This document shows positions 34,294 through 44,039 of a stretch of DNA of 64,000 bases, piece after piece. The stretch is taken from assembly GCA_029851415.1 (NCBI GenBank), contig CM056741.1:85574282-85638281 (forward strand), in the 5' to 3' direction. Source of the DNA: Eretmocerus hayati (taxonomy: Eukaryota; Arthropoda; Insecta; Hymenoptera; Aphelinidae). The translations under genes were made by a program, and so were the position numbers. Under the pieces are notes generated by a model, which was given only the letters and a program-made list of their open reading frames with translations, did no database searches and was not told the DNA's origin. Position 1 is the first letter of the stretch. The number at the start of each line of letters is the position of its first letter.

Positions 34294-35345
34294 ACGTCGA
34301 GTTTTGGGTTATCAACCAGTCAAAAATGAAGATTTCGTCTCGGTTAGCCACCTAATCACTAATGCGGCATTTGGGGGTAGTTCCAACTGCAACTGTTGAG
34401 CATTTGGTTGAATTTATGTGAATTAGACGTGATTCAAAGACAATCTTCTAGTTACAACGTTGAACCCTGAGAAACTCGTCTAATGAAAGTGATTTAGATT
34501 AGTGGATTCATTAAGAATTGGCAAAATTGAATTTAATAAAACAGGTCGAAAATATTCTCGTTCTTGTTGGAAAATGATCCAGGAATCGTGCTGAGAAAGA
34601 TCCCACAATAATCTCTGAGGAACAAAGACCTTTCAATAAAAGCCGGTTCAAAAGCACCATGTCTCACGTAGCTCAGTATATAGGGATATTATCAACACAT
34701 ATCCCGTTATGATAAGAAAAAAACCACATATTACGACGGGGGAAATGCTGCACCTCCTGAGTGAAGCGCTTTTGAATTCGAAAATGATCAACACAGCTCG
34801 TAGGGGATAATTCTCCGTCGAAAGGTTGAACTGACCAAATTAGAGTGCAAATGAAATAACAATTGATTCTATGGGCCCATCCTTGCAAGAGAAGGCGGTA
34901 TTTCGCTTGATCCAATCATCGCATCAAGTTTAGCACGAAGCAATGAACTCTCACATTTGGACTTTGGTTTTCTAAGCCAAGTTGATGTTTCTATAGAAAA
35001 TTTCTTCCATTAAGCTATCACTATCATTTTCGAATTCAGAGATAGTTCATTCGAGGGATGTAGCTTTTTCTTCGACGGAATATGTGTCAGTAATATCCTC
35101 ATACACTGAGCTTCATCAGATTGAGTCATTAATCGAATGATGATATAACGGCCTCTTTACGAATTTAGTGGAATGAAACCAGAGCGTGCTAAATCCACAT
35201 TGATGACTCTCTCGGCTCAAGAATTTTGCTTTTCACGACTTTCAAACCATATCCCCCGAGTTCCAAGAAATCCGTATACCGAATCTCAATAAGACTATAT
35301 TCATTGGAATGGAAGAAGAAGAGAATGAATAATTTCCAAAATTTT

Positions 35346-35415
35346 CCGAAACAGGACTGGAACGCCGGAACTTCGGAATAGGAGTTCACACCGCCATCTA
35401 CTAGGCCACCGATGT
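35346..35415 (-). other. tRNA-Arg-like module, opposite arm
   Basis: On the minus strand GTGGCCTAGTAGATGGCGG (35392-35410) and GTTCCAGTCC (35354-35363) repeat the A-box/B-box arrangement of 33185-33255 with differences in both. The two modules point toward each other across the element. Confidence 0.55.
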
Positions 35416-35739
35416 ATACCGAACAACATAACAAAACTTGTAGATAAATCGCTGCTCCACAGAAGGGATTTATTTTCCTCGCCCACGAGTGACTCAAACG
35501 CTCGGACTGGGCATCTCAGCCACTCAGTTTGGGCGGTTATGCTCTCTGCCGCCGCATGTGGCGCTCGCGACCAACTGAGTGTGTTGACATCCCTCGCTCC
35601 GAGCATATTCGGTTCTCGAGAGATAACGGGGGGTCATCATCCATATTACCATTCATGCACGGTCACGGGTTGGATTGACGCCCGAGCTCAGATCATTCTG
35701 CGTACTCTGGGGGTGGTGATCAATCCACACCACTATTTT

Positions 35740-36856
35740 CCCAGTGCACATTGCATGAATGATCACTATTGCATCTCTTCGACGAGAATTTTGGATCGTG
35801 CGAGGCCGCAATGCAACGGAAAGGACAATCTACCAGCGTCCTGTTCATGTGGGTTATCGCGCAGCAAAATCACACCAATTGATAGGTCAATCACCAGGAA
35901 GCCGTGTACAAAGTTCGCGTCTTTTCTTAAAAACTGGTGTCGAATATGCTGTTTCATTATGGGTACGTACTTCACCTGGGCGTGGTCATAGAGCACAAAA
36001 AGGTTATATTGTCGTCTTCATATGCCTGAGTACGCGTGCCATATATCTCGATGTCGGCTCAGACTCCTCCTCGGCAGCCTTCATAGCAGCTTTCATCAGA
36101 TCCATCCCCCGCCGTGGTCATTGTTCAGATTTGTTCAGAGATCAAGGTACCACTTTTATTGGTGCCGATCGTGAACTTGAAGAACTTTTTCCAAAAGTCA
36201 CAGCAGATATAGACTCAACTATCATCACCCTATCCGGGATAATGACTAATTGGCACTTCAATCCTCCTGCAGCGCTACTATTTGGTGGCCTCTGGGGAGC
36301 AGCTGTGAAATCAGTCAAGCATCATCTCAACCACGTGGTTGGTGGGAACGAATTGACATTTGAGGAACTTTCTACATTCTTCTGCAAAGAAGAGGCAATT
36401 CTCAATTCTCGTCCTCTCGCCCCTCCCCCCTTTTCAGACGAACCAACTGATACGAGTCCTTTGACCCCAGCTCATTTTCTTATCCATTCTGAATCATTCA
36501 TAAGTCCAGAGCCAGACTTGACGGGAAAGCGAATTCCACCATTGGAACGCTGGAAATTATTCGAACAATTACAACCAAATTTCTGGGAACGGTCTACTGA
36601 ATATCTCCTGAGTCTCCAGAGGTGCCACATGTGAGCGGTACCCACCTCTGATATCAAAGTGAAAGATTCGGTCTTCATGGAGGATGAACGTGTGCACATT
36701 GGAAGGTGGCCGTGGGCCCGAGTGATCAAGGTGCATCCTAGGAAAGATAAGCGCACCAGACTCGCTACTCTTCGTACCAACAGCTCTTGGTGTCTTGGAT
36801 TTTCTTTGACTCCCTCAAGGAAAGGTTTGGCATCTGCGGGCAAATTGAGATGAGTA
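35740..36856 (+). pseudogene. BEL/Pao integrase core and C-terminal domain
   Basis: LRREFWIVRGRNATERTIYQ, then YRAAKSHQLIGQSPGSRVQ, then VEYAVSLWVRTSPGRG, then YIVVFICLSTRAIYLDVGSD, are the canonical steps of BEL integrase. Of the DDE triad, the first Asp position reads EY in place of the usual DY; the second is in FRDQGTTFIGA; W.FNPPAA..FGGLWGAAVKSVKHHL holds the C-terminal Glu position as an Ala-containing variant. After a stop at about 36633 the frame resumes as VFMEDERVHIGRWPWARVIKV, the DUF5641-type tail. At least two catalytic positions are altered, so it is inactive. Confidence 0.88.
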
Positions 36857-37539
36857 TTGTGCAATTAGAATGAAAATTCGCGGAACTTTCTATTCATCTT
36901 GCGCAGATCGTTCAACGTCAGGACAACTGACATACCTCCTATAATAGCTTCAAGGGGAGGCTACACCCTAATTTTCAAGTCTGGCCTGAACAATCACGGG
37001 GGAGGGGGGGGCTAGATATCTGGATTCATGCGTAATTTCTCGAGCTAAAAACGATACGTGGTCGATTTTTCATAAAAAAAAATTTCGACCAAATTTAGTT
37101 TCTAGTTCGCGTCCCTTCCGGCGGATCGTCGAATCCATACGACATTTTGTTCAAACCCATGAAAATAACTACCAAAAGGATTTGCAGACTGATTCATCGA
37201 ATTCTGTAGGACTGGATATATTTCTTTGGGTCAAGAATCCTAATTATCGCGCTAAGATGCTTCAGAACTCGATAGAAACCGACTATTTTGGAAAGTTACA
37301 GATATATCCGTCTGTTCAGATCAGAAACTTACATCGAGATGGTGAAAAGAAATAAGCAAAGGTCGAGAAAAATTCTTGATCGGACATTTATAATTTCATA
37401 ATTTTCTGGTGGAATTTCCCCTTGGTTTGCTATTTTTCATCCACTATTTCAATGTGATTCGATCATCCAATCGTCTTCGCAGTCCTCGGCGACTGATTTT
37501 GAACCAAACGGAACGATTGGACTCCAAGGATTTGCATGG

Positions 37540-37725
37540 CAATATATTTCTTGAGAAAAAAAATTGTGCGAAAAAAATCGTTCCCAAGAAAAGGAGTTTT
37601 TTGAATTTTTCCTTGCCGGCCGCCCTGCCGCCCAACCTGCCAGCCGAAATTCTCGAACAGAATATATGACCTGCATACCTGCCGGCCCACCGCCCGCTTT
37701 GCCGGCCGTCTATTTTCAGTGGGGT
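37540..37725. mobile_element. end fragment of a CCCCACTGAAAAT-type TIR element
   Basis: The right end reads ATTTTCAGTGGGGT followed by TA (37726-37727), the same terminus and TA context as the element at 3167-6210. The subterminal 100 bp is packed with GCCGGCC/CGGCCGCC palindromic motifs, followed inward by an AAAAATTC segment as in the other copy. The left end was not found; the interior blends into AT-rich DNA before 37540. It abuts the 3' part of R1 copy A. Confidence 0.65.
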
Positions 37726-37727
37726 TA

Positions 37728-40648
37728 TCAGGACTCGCAGGTCTTGTTCTTCCTTCTTCGATCTTTTTCCTTCTTTCTTCTCTCTCCTCTCTTCTCTCTT
37801 GTTCCTTCCCTCTTCAGTCCATCACGTTCCTCCTTGAGCAATTTGAATTCACTCTGTTTGAATCGACTGACTCACTGTGATTCGCCTGTTTTGAGGCGCC
37901 TCACTCCCCTTTTCTTTTCTTCCTCCCGGGTCATCGCCAGCTTGGTGTATCCGATGACTCTATTCCATGTCTCCTGGTTGCGAAGCAAGTACGGGGCGAG
38001 GTTCTCAAGTGTTAGTTGAGCACCCAGCCATTCATTCAACTCGGCGCGCTCTCTTCGGGTATCGTTGCACGTGGACAGGGCGTTTTCAGCGTCATGCCAG
38101 TTGTCCTCACATGACTGACATGCTGGGGATGTCCTCTTGTTGAGCCGGGTCAGATAGGCAACGAAGCAACCGTGGTCACTCAGTGCCTGCGTTGTCCAAT
38201 AATCTATCTCTCCATGGGTGCGTTCCGTCCACTTGGCTGAGTCACGGATCACCCGGTGCGTCCATCTGCCATCTGCAAATAGCGAATCCCACTCACAAGG
38301 GGAGTACCAGGCCTTTAGATCACCAATCCTTCCAAGATTTCTTTTGCAGTTTGGTACTACCTAGTGAACGGGTGAGGCCCGAAGTATGAAAAAATATATA
38401 TATATATATATAATGTGATCGCGATGGGGCGCTCGGGGCCAGGGCAGTGGAAGCTAAAAATTATAAAACTCGATATCTGATATAAGAACTTGTGCGAATT
38501 TATTCACTCCACGTTTCACTACATTTGTTCATAGAAAAAAGGCGCGAGAGGAGTGAGGGGTGAATTCGCGGCGCAGAGAGATCAAATTCGCAAAGAAAAT
38601 GCGATGGAGCTCGCGGCACTTGAAATCGCGAGGGTGAGCTAGGCTTACGATAATTAGCCTGCTCAGCGGTCGGTGGTCAACTGGTCAATCTTAAGGGGAG
38701 AAAAGTTCATTGCTCTTTCTTGGCTCTCTCGTTTTCGAAAGCTCCAGGAATATTTCAGAATACAACCTAGAACTTTCCCGAACGCCTAGAATTTAAAAGA
38801 TCCAGAGTAACTCCGTGGAATCGGCTCCCTGTCCGAAGATACAGCCACTGAGATTAGCATTACCCATATAGGCTCACGTTAAGAAGTGATGTACATAGAT
38901 ATACGGGCAATGCTAACGTTTTTGCTTGAAGCGCCGAACGGAAGGCCCATTCGACGGAGTAACTCTGGATTTTCCATATTCTAGGTGACACAAAACTGTA
39001 AAAAATTTTTGGGAAGGGTTGGTAATCCAAATGCCTGGTCTTCCCCTTGTCAGTTTGCCACCGTTCGATGGTGGTCTCCTTCCCGTGGTCGCGGATAATC
39101 TCCTTCATCGTTGGGATGAGCACTCATTCGGCTCCGATCACTTTTTGCCGGTCCCAGATCCCCAATCGCTCCGCAACGAGCAGGTGGATGAGTGGCGTCC
39201 CCGCCAACACGCGAGCTGCGTCTCTTTACACGGTGCGGGAGGCACAGATACTCCTCGGGGGAGCTCTCCGATGAACAGGCCATATCCTCTTCTCGATGAC
39301 GGCCTTCTCTACTCGCTTTCCCCACACGGGTGCACCGTAGAGCACAATGGAAGCGTTCACGGTGTCGAGCACTTAATGCCTCTCCTGTTTCGGTCCTCCG
39401 ATGTCCGGCATCAGCCGTTGTAGCGCAACTCCGACCCTGCTCGCCTCCTGCGCGGCTTCTTAGATGTGCTCCTTGAACGACCACTCGTCGTCGAGCCATA
39501 CACCCAGATATTTTAACTTTGTTTCGCGTGGAATCTCTTGCCCGTCGATGTGAAAATGGTGCAAGTCGAACTTTCTCCGCCTCGTAACCACTATGGCTTC
39601 GCACTTTGAAACAGCCAGTTCTAGGAGCCTGCCGATCATCCACTCGTAAACTCGGGCCAGCGCTCCATTCGCGCGTCTACCCAGGAATTCCTGGTTGTCT
39701 GCCCATACTATGGATCCCGCGTCGTCCGTGAAAGCCACGATTCCCACTCCTTCAGGGAGTTTGATAGTGAGCAGGCTGTCGTGTTGTGTGTTCCAGTTGA
39801 ATGGACCGGATACTGATCCCTAACTAATCCCGGCGGACAGCTCTCGAACCTCTTATCCCTCTTCAGTGTCGTACACGAGGGTTCTGTTCCGGGGGTTGTC
39901 ACTCGTTACGGCCAATGGGTAGGGGGGCACTTCACCCGCCTAGGATTCGTAGACCCGCTCCCAGTTCGCACAGTTGAATGCGTTCTTGATGTCCAACGCA
40001 ATGATGGCGCAGAAGCCTCCCTTCCCTCGGTATGGGTCCCCTATCGCCGATTGTACCCCCTCTTGCACCGTTCCGATTGCATGCACCGTGCTGCGTCCTT
40101 TCCGAAACCGAAACTGCATCGGTGACAGCTTGCTGCTCTCTTCGTAGGCTTTCCCTACCCTGTTGAGCACCATCCTCTCGTATATTTTTCCGATGTTGTC
40201 GAGCATGCTGAGAGGGCGTTGACCTCCTCGACTTTTAGGTATCAGGACCAGCTTCTGACGTTTCCACTCGTCCGGGAAGCATCGCGCGTTCAGAAAGATG
40301 TTCAAGAGGTCGAGGAGTAAGTCTGCCTTATATCTGAAAACCAGTTCTAGAGCCTCGTTTGGAATGCCGTCCAGGCCAGGGGTCTGACCGTTTGGCATCC
40401 TCTTCACCACTATGAGCAGGTCTTGCATAGTGAAGAGCGAGATGGGGTCGTTGCTCTCCGAAGGGAATGTAACCCTGGGCTCTCTTGCGCGGAAAAGGTC
40501 TTCCACGATGCTGCGTAAGCCTGCGGAATCGGCCAGTGCTGGGTTGCCCGTTCGAGGTCGGGCCTTCGACATGACCATGCGGGATGGCGTGCCCCACGGA
40601 ACCTCGTTAACCACGTCGTACAATTCGCATCAGCACTTCTCTTTGCTT
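37728..40648 (-). pseudogene. R1-clade non-LTR retrotransposon copy A: ORF2 (RT and C-terminal zinc finger)
   Basis: Minus-strand reading. RT N-terminal half at 39940-40623: GQTPGLDGIPNEALELVF, WKRQKLVLIPKS, LSMLDNIGKIYERMVLNRV, SPMQFRFRKGRST, FCAIIALDIKNAFNCANW. The catalytic box at 39460-39747 reads FTDD rather than FADD, then LKYLGVWLDDEWSF. The C-terminal region (37872-38292) has HGEIDYWTTQALSDHGCF and a CCHC motif CQSCEDNWHDAENALSTC in which the His is replaced by Asn. Several frameshifts and a 754 bp MITE (38296-39049) interrupt it. Endonuclease is absent. 5' sequence resumes beyond the 40649-43265 element. Confidence 0.88.
38296..39049. mobile_element. 754 bp MITE in R1 copy A, TCA target duplication
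   Basis: Terminal inverted repeats of about 75 bp begin CAAGGGGA(A/G) and run through CCAGGC.TTT.GAT.ACCAA.CCTTCC. TCA flanks both ends (38293-38295, 39050-39052). R1 copy B shows the intact site at 45055-45067 with one TCA. The interior has a (TA)n tract (38394-38412), a second inner inverted repeat (38799-38838 with 38936-38976) around GATCCAGAGTAACTCCGT, and no protein. A 3 bp duplication narrows the family but does not fix it. Confidence 0.85.
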
Positions 40649-41110
40649 AAATACGATCGTGCACACGATCTTGCCCGCGATCGTGCACACGATCGTACGC
40701 ACGATCGTACTCTTTGGCTTCAATGACGATTGAGCCATGATTGTGTGTACAATTCTGTGCGCGAGCGTATCTACGATCTCTCACGCGATCGTACGTACCA
40801 TCGCGCATACGATCGTACATGAGATCGTGATATGACAGTTCGGAAGAAACTAGATAGGATCGACACCTGGGCTGCCGCACGAGATCGTGTATACAATCGA
40901 GCGTGCGATCTCGCATACGATCGAGCGAATCATCGTGATGACGATCGTGCATACAATCGTACACGCGATCGTGATATGGCGGCTTGCGATGACGAGGTCG
41001 GATCAAGCCTTGGCCGTTAACATGAGATTGTGCAAACGATCATGATAACGATCGGGCCAAGATCGTGCATACGATCGCTCGTACGATCGTAAACGCGATC
41101 GTGATATGAC
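40649..41110. repeat. array of degenerate CGATCGT units, left
   Basis: GATCGT or its variants recurs about every 10-12 bp, mostly as (A/G)CGATCGT followed by a few variable bases such as GCACA, ACGC or GCATA. Each unit is centred on the 6 bp palindrome CGATCG. On the minus strand one frame is open and would give a monotonous Asp-Arg repeat, a consequence of the unit rather than a gene. Confidence 0.9.
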
Positions 41111-41130
41111 GGCTCAAAATGCGAAAATTG

Positions 41131-42145
41131 CGCACCTGAATTTTGAACCGGTGAACCAGTTGCAAACTAGATTTGCATTGCTCACATCTCATTAGTGAGA
41201 GCATCGAGGAAGATGGATCTCAAATGATGGTTTCTTTCATTACTCCACAGATGGACTGCAACACCGGCCAATGAGATTGAGGTGCACTATTTCCCCAACA
41301 ACTGACTGACACTATTGAGAACTGCTGGAGAATAGGACAACCCCATCTTTGGCCGGTGATGCAGCCCATCCGTGGAGTGATGGAAAGAACCATCGTCCGA
41401 AGTCCATCTTTTTCGATGCCCTGAAACTAATGAGATGTGAGCAATGCAGAACTAGTTCGCAACTGGTTCACCGGTTTAAAATTCAGATGCACAATTTCCT
41501 CAACTTGAAATAGGACTATTAAAGGAGCCCTATCGAAATCTGCATCAAATGTTAGACTTGAATACACAGATGAACAGGACCACCAGTTGAGGACCAAAGT
41601 GGACTGTTTTCTTAACTGTTAGTCAAATCTGATACAAACTGCATTTAATTTGGGACTTAAATACAAACACAGTTCAAAAAACATATTGACACGGAGCTTC
41701 TCATGATTTTTTGTATTCAAGTTCAGAATTGAATGCAGTTTTTGATAGTTTTTTTTTTTCACTAGTAAAGGGAATTGTGCATCTAAATCTTGTACCGGTG
41801 ACTCAGTTGAAAACTGGATCTGCCTTGCTCACATCTCATTACTTTGATAGAACACCAAATAGGTGGACCCCGAATAAGGTTGTTTTCAATCACTCCACAC
41901 ATGCAGTGATCAGCAGTCAGAAATTTAGCTGCACTATTCCTTTAACAAGACAGTTACACTGTTAAGAACTACATAATAATAATAAACCTCAATCTTCCCT
42001 TAGTGATTGAGTGCATCCGTGGAATGATGAGAAACACCATTATTCAGTTAAGGCCCATCATTTTTATGCTTTGAGAGTGATGTGATTTGAGCGAGGCAGA
42101 TCTAGTTTCCAACTGAGTCAGCGGTTCAAGATTTAGGTGCGCAGT
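41131..42145. repeat. two tandem copies of a ~370 bp hairpin
   Basis: Copy 1 (about 41131-41497) and copy 2 (about 41778-42142) each fold back on themselves. Both start GCA(C/T)CT.AA and ACCGGTGA, with TTGCTCACATCTCATTA on the left and AATGAGATGTGAGCAA-like sequence on the right, and have short unpaired centres. The same ~100 bp of non-palindromic spacer, ending near GACTTGAATA, follows each. Period is about 645 bp. Copies are diverged. No coding signal. Confidence 0.75.
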
Positions 42146-42734
42146 TGCTCAACTAGTAGATAGAATTTCCAAAATTGCATCTAATTTTCGACTTGAATAG
42201 AATCATTGAATGATAACGAACTTCCTTCGCACCAAACTGGCAATATGTATCATCTCTTTGATGAGAATGAGGAATGCAGCAGCGCCCTGAAATTCATTAG
42301 TGATCACGATAACCGCATGATAAACTCCACTTTTCCACCATGTAGCATCATGCAACGAGGTTACATGTAGAATTTCTTCCTCACGCCTCACAGAAGAAAA
42401 CGGGCCCTTGAAAGGATTGAACTAGTCTATTATGCTAGTCTCATTCATTCCAAGTTCCACCTCCTCAATTAATACACGACATGAGCCCGAGTTGTTGCTC
42501 ACTTTGAAGAATGAATCAAGCAGAAGCTGCTCTGAGTATTCTTTGGAGACGAAAAATATCTCTTTCGGGTGAGGTTTCTTCATTTTTCTTTCTTGTAGGG
42601 ACCGAGGGGAACGTACGTGAGAGTAAGTATGAAGTGTGAGTTGTGTTGAATACCCCTCCCGCAAAAGCGGAAAGATTGTATGCCCGATATGAAATACGAC
42701 CGCTTCCAATATTGGATGCAAGATAATATACACG
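42146..42734. other. unassigned interior of the CGATCG element
   Basis: AT-rich sequence between the second hairpin copy and the right CGATCG array. The minus-strand frames (42203-42391, 42422-42745) show no recognisable domain. Confidence 0.4.
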
Positions 42735-43257
42735 ATCGCATGCACGATCTCATGTTACCGGCCAAGGCTCGATCCGGACTCGTCACCACGAGCCGTCATA
42801 TCACGATCTGTTGTTAGCGACCGAAGCTCGATTTGACCTCATCACTACGAGCCGTCATATCACGATCATTTGTACGATTGTATACGCGATCGTCATCACG
42901 ATCGTTCGCTCAATCGTATGCTTGATCGTGTGCTCGATCGTATGCACGGTCGTGTGCACGATTTTGTGCAACAGGCCAGGTGTTGAGCCGACCTAGTTTT
43001 TCTCGAGCCGTCATGTCACGATCGCGTGTACGATTCTATGCACGATCGTAATCACGATCGTATGCACGATCTCGTGCGACGGCCCAGGTGTCGACCCGAT
43101 CTCGTTCTTTTTGAGCCATCATATCACGCTCACGCACAGGATCGTACACACGATCGTGGCTCGATCAACCCTGACACTAAAAATTACGATCGTGAGCACA
43201 ATCGTATATACGGTCTCATACACGCTCGTATGTCGTACGATCGTATGTTTAAATTTT
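42735..43257. repeat. array of degenerate CGATCGT units, right
   Basis: Inverted counterpart of 40649-41110. Three copies of a longer unit, CGAGCCGTCATATCACGATC followed by 40-60 bp, are visible at about 42787, 42848 and 43006, between runs of simple GATCGT units. Confidence 0.88.
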
Positions 43258-43265
43258 CAGTAGGG

Positions 43266-43577
43266 TCGCTTCTCTGCTCCGTCACTCAAGTTCTTCCTCT
43301 TCCTGCTAGGGACGAGCTCAATTTCTCCCTGGTGTAGGTTCTCCCCTCCCACGTCCTCCGCCTGTGGCGTATTCTCATCTCTTGTATCTGTACGCGGAAC
43401 TCCACCAGCCAAGTTTGTGAGCAGCGAGCTTTGCGTCGTTGCCCCTCCCCTCCCCAGATCCGAATGGGGACCCGCTTCACTTGGGGGAATTTCGCCGTCA
43501 ATGCTGGACATCATCTCCTTTCTTTCTTTCCCAGGGCCTGGGATCGCATGCTGGCCGACCCCGGACCAGACCAACAC
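43266..43577 (-). pseudogene. R1 copy A: start of ORF1 (gag-like), truncated
   Basis: A minus-strand frame of 106 codons starts near 43577 and ends in VPSRKRKNLSDGAEKRPY at the junction with the CGATCG element. It is acidic to polar with a basic RKRK patch, and has no domain I can name. It lies on the same strand and directly upstream of copy A ORF2 once the inserted element is removed, so it is best read as the N-terminal region of the R1-type ORF1 protein. ORF1 zinc knuckles and endonuclease are missing, presumably by deletion. Moderate to low confidence. Confidence 0.45.
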
Positions 43578-44039
43578 GAGGGGGTTGTGTGACTGTGTTG
43601 AAATGTGTCAAGCTGTGTTATTCTGGGTGGGCGTGTCTGTGTGAATGAGTATGGGAGAGTGCGTGTATGAAAATGTGATAGTTCATGTCTGGCTGTAGAG
43701 TTGTGCAAGTATGTGTGCCCGGGTGAGGTGGCCCCCGGCACCTCGATCCGGGAGGGAGTCTGATGACCGCAAACAGGCCGACCCCGGGTTCCAGTAAGGG
43801 TGTGGTGTTTTGTGTAGTGCGTGTTCTGTATTATGTTGTTATGTGTGTGTAGTGCTTAAGCAGGCGTAGGGATGATGCGTGTAGGGTGCAGTGCGAGTGG
43901 ATGTAAATGTGGGACTCGGGCCCGGAGGGACGTTGCACAGCGAGAACTCAAAACAAAGTCTTGGTCACAAGCAGGCATCTGAGAGCATAGGCGCTAATTG
44001 CGAGGAATTCGCCTCGATTTCTCGCTGTGCGTTGCTTCC
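43578..44039 (-). other. probable R1 copy A 5' untranslated region with a hairpin
   Basis: GC-rich sequence with GCCGACCCCGG repeated near 43553 and 43780 and a TGTGT-rich zone at 43600-43870. A perfect 12 bp inverted repeat GCACAGCGAGAA lies at 43934-43945 and 44018-44029 around a 72 bp loop; it may be a small insertion or a structural element between R1 copies A and B. Confidence 0.4.

Larger units (their letters stand above)
33061..35579. mobile_element. 2.5 kb fold-back element with tRNA-like modules
   Basis: It interrupts BEL integrase. Ends CTCAGTCGGTCGCGAGCG and the inverted CGCTCGCGACCAACTGAG start arms running 33061-33475 and about 35125-35579. A second inner pair lies at 33478-33612 and 34525-34650; the right side has about 450 bp extra between the two pairs. 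Each arm carries a tRNA-Arg-like sequence (33185-33255 plus, 35346-35415 minus). The centre holds a minus-strand protein fragment. No clear target duplication: the flanking 8-mers match only partly. Removing this interval brings the two parts of BEL integrase next to each other. Confidence 0.8.
30496..36960 (+). mobile_element. BEL/Pao retrotransposon, internally deleted and interrupted
   Basis: Plus-strand order is gag (30658-31600), aspartic protease (31690-31820), RNase H (31992-32520), integrase zinc-binding region (32643-32990), integrase core and C-terminal domain (35740-36853). The reverse transcriptase proper is missing: protease is followed within about 200 bp by RNase H. A 2.5 kb fold-back element (33061-35579) sits inside integrase. 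A purine run AAGGGGAGG at about 36950-36958 could be the polypurine tract before the 3' LTR, but no LTR pair could be aligned. The 5' part lies inside the right arm of the giant inverted repeat. Confidence 0.85.
40649..43265. mobile_element. 2.6 kb element bounded by inverted CGATCG-rich arrays
   Basis: R1 copy A is interrupted after CTTTGCTT at 40648. The right terminus reads CAGTAGGG preceded by AAATTTT, i.e. CCCTACTGAAAAT in reverse, close to the CCCCACTGAAAAT ends seen at 3167-6210 and 37725. The left end lacks those terminal bases. Arms 40649-41115 and 42735-43257 are inverted copies, including GATCGTGATATGACGGCTC and a CCTTGGCCG(T/G)TAACATGAG block. The middle (41116-42734) has a tandemly duplicated hairpin and no transposase. 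The R1 5' end continues to the right. Confidence 0.75.

Noticed and set aside
33053..35587. hAT-type 8 bp target duplication around the fold-back element
   Set aside because: The flanking 8-mers agree at only about half of the positions, so the duplication cannot be claimed.
36950..37540. 3' LTR of the BEL/Pao element
   Set aside because: A purine tract precedes it, but no matching 5' LTR was found upstream of gag, so LTR boundaries cannot be set.
40647..41006. Minus-strand frame with Asp-Arg-rich repeats, resembling a repetitive protein
   Set aside because: It is a direct translation of the CGATCGT array; the frame stays open only because the unit contains no stop.
40649..43257. Possible CRISPR-like array of spaced palindromic repeats
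   Set aside because: Units are about 10-12 bp with no 26-40 bp unique spacers and no cas genes; the context is eukaryotic transposons.
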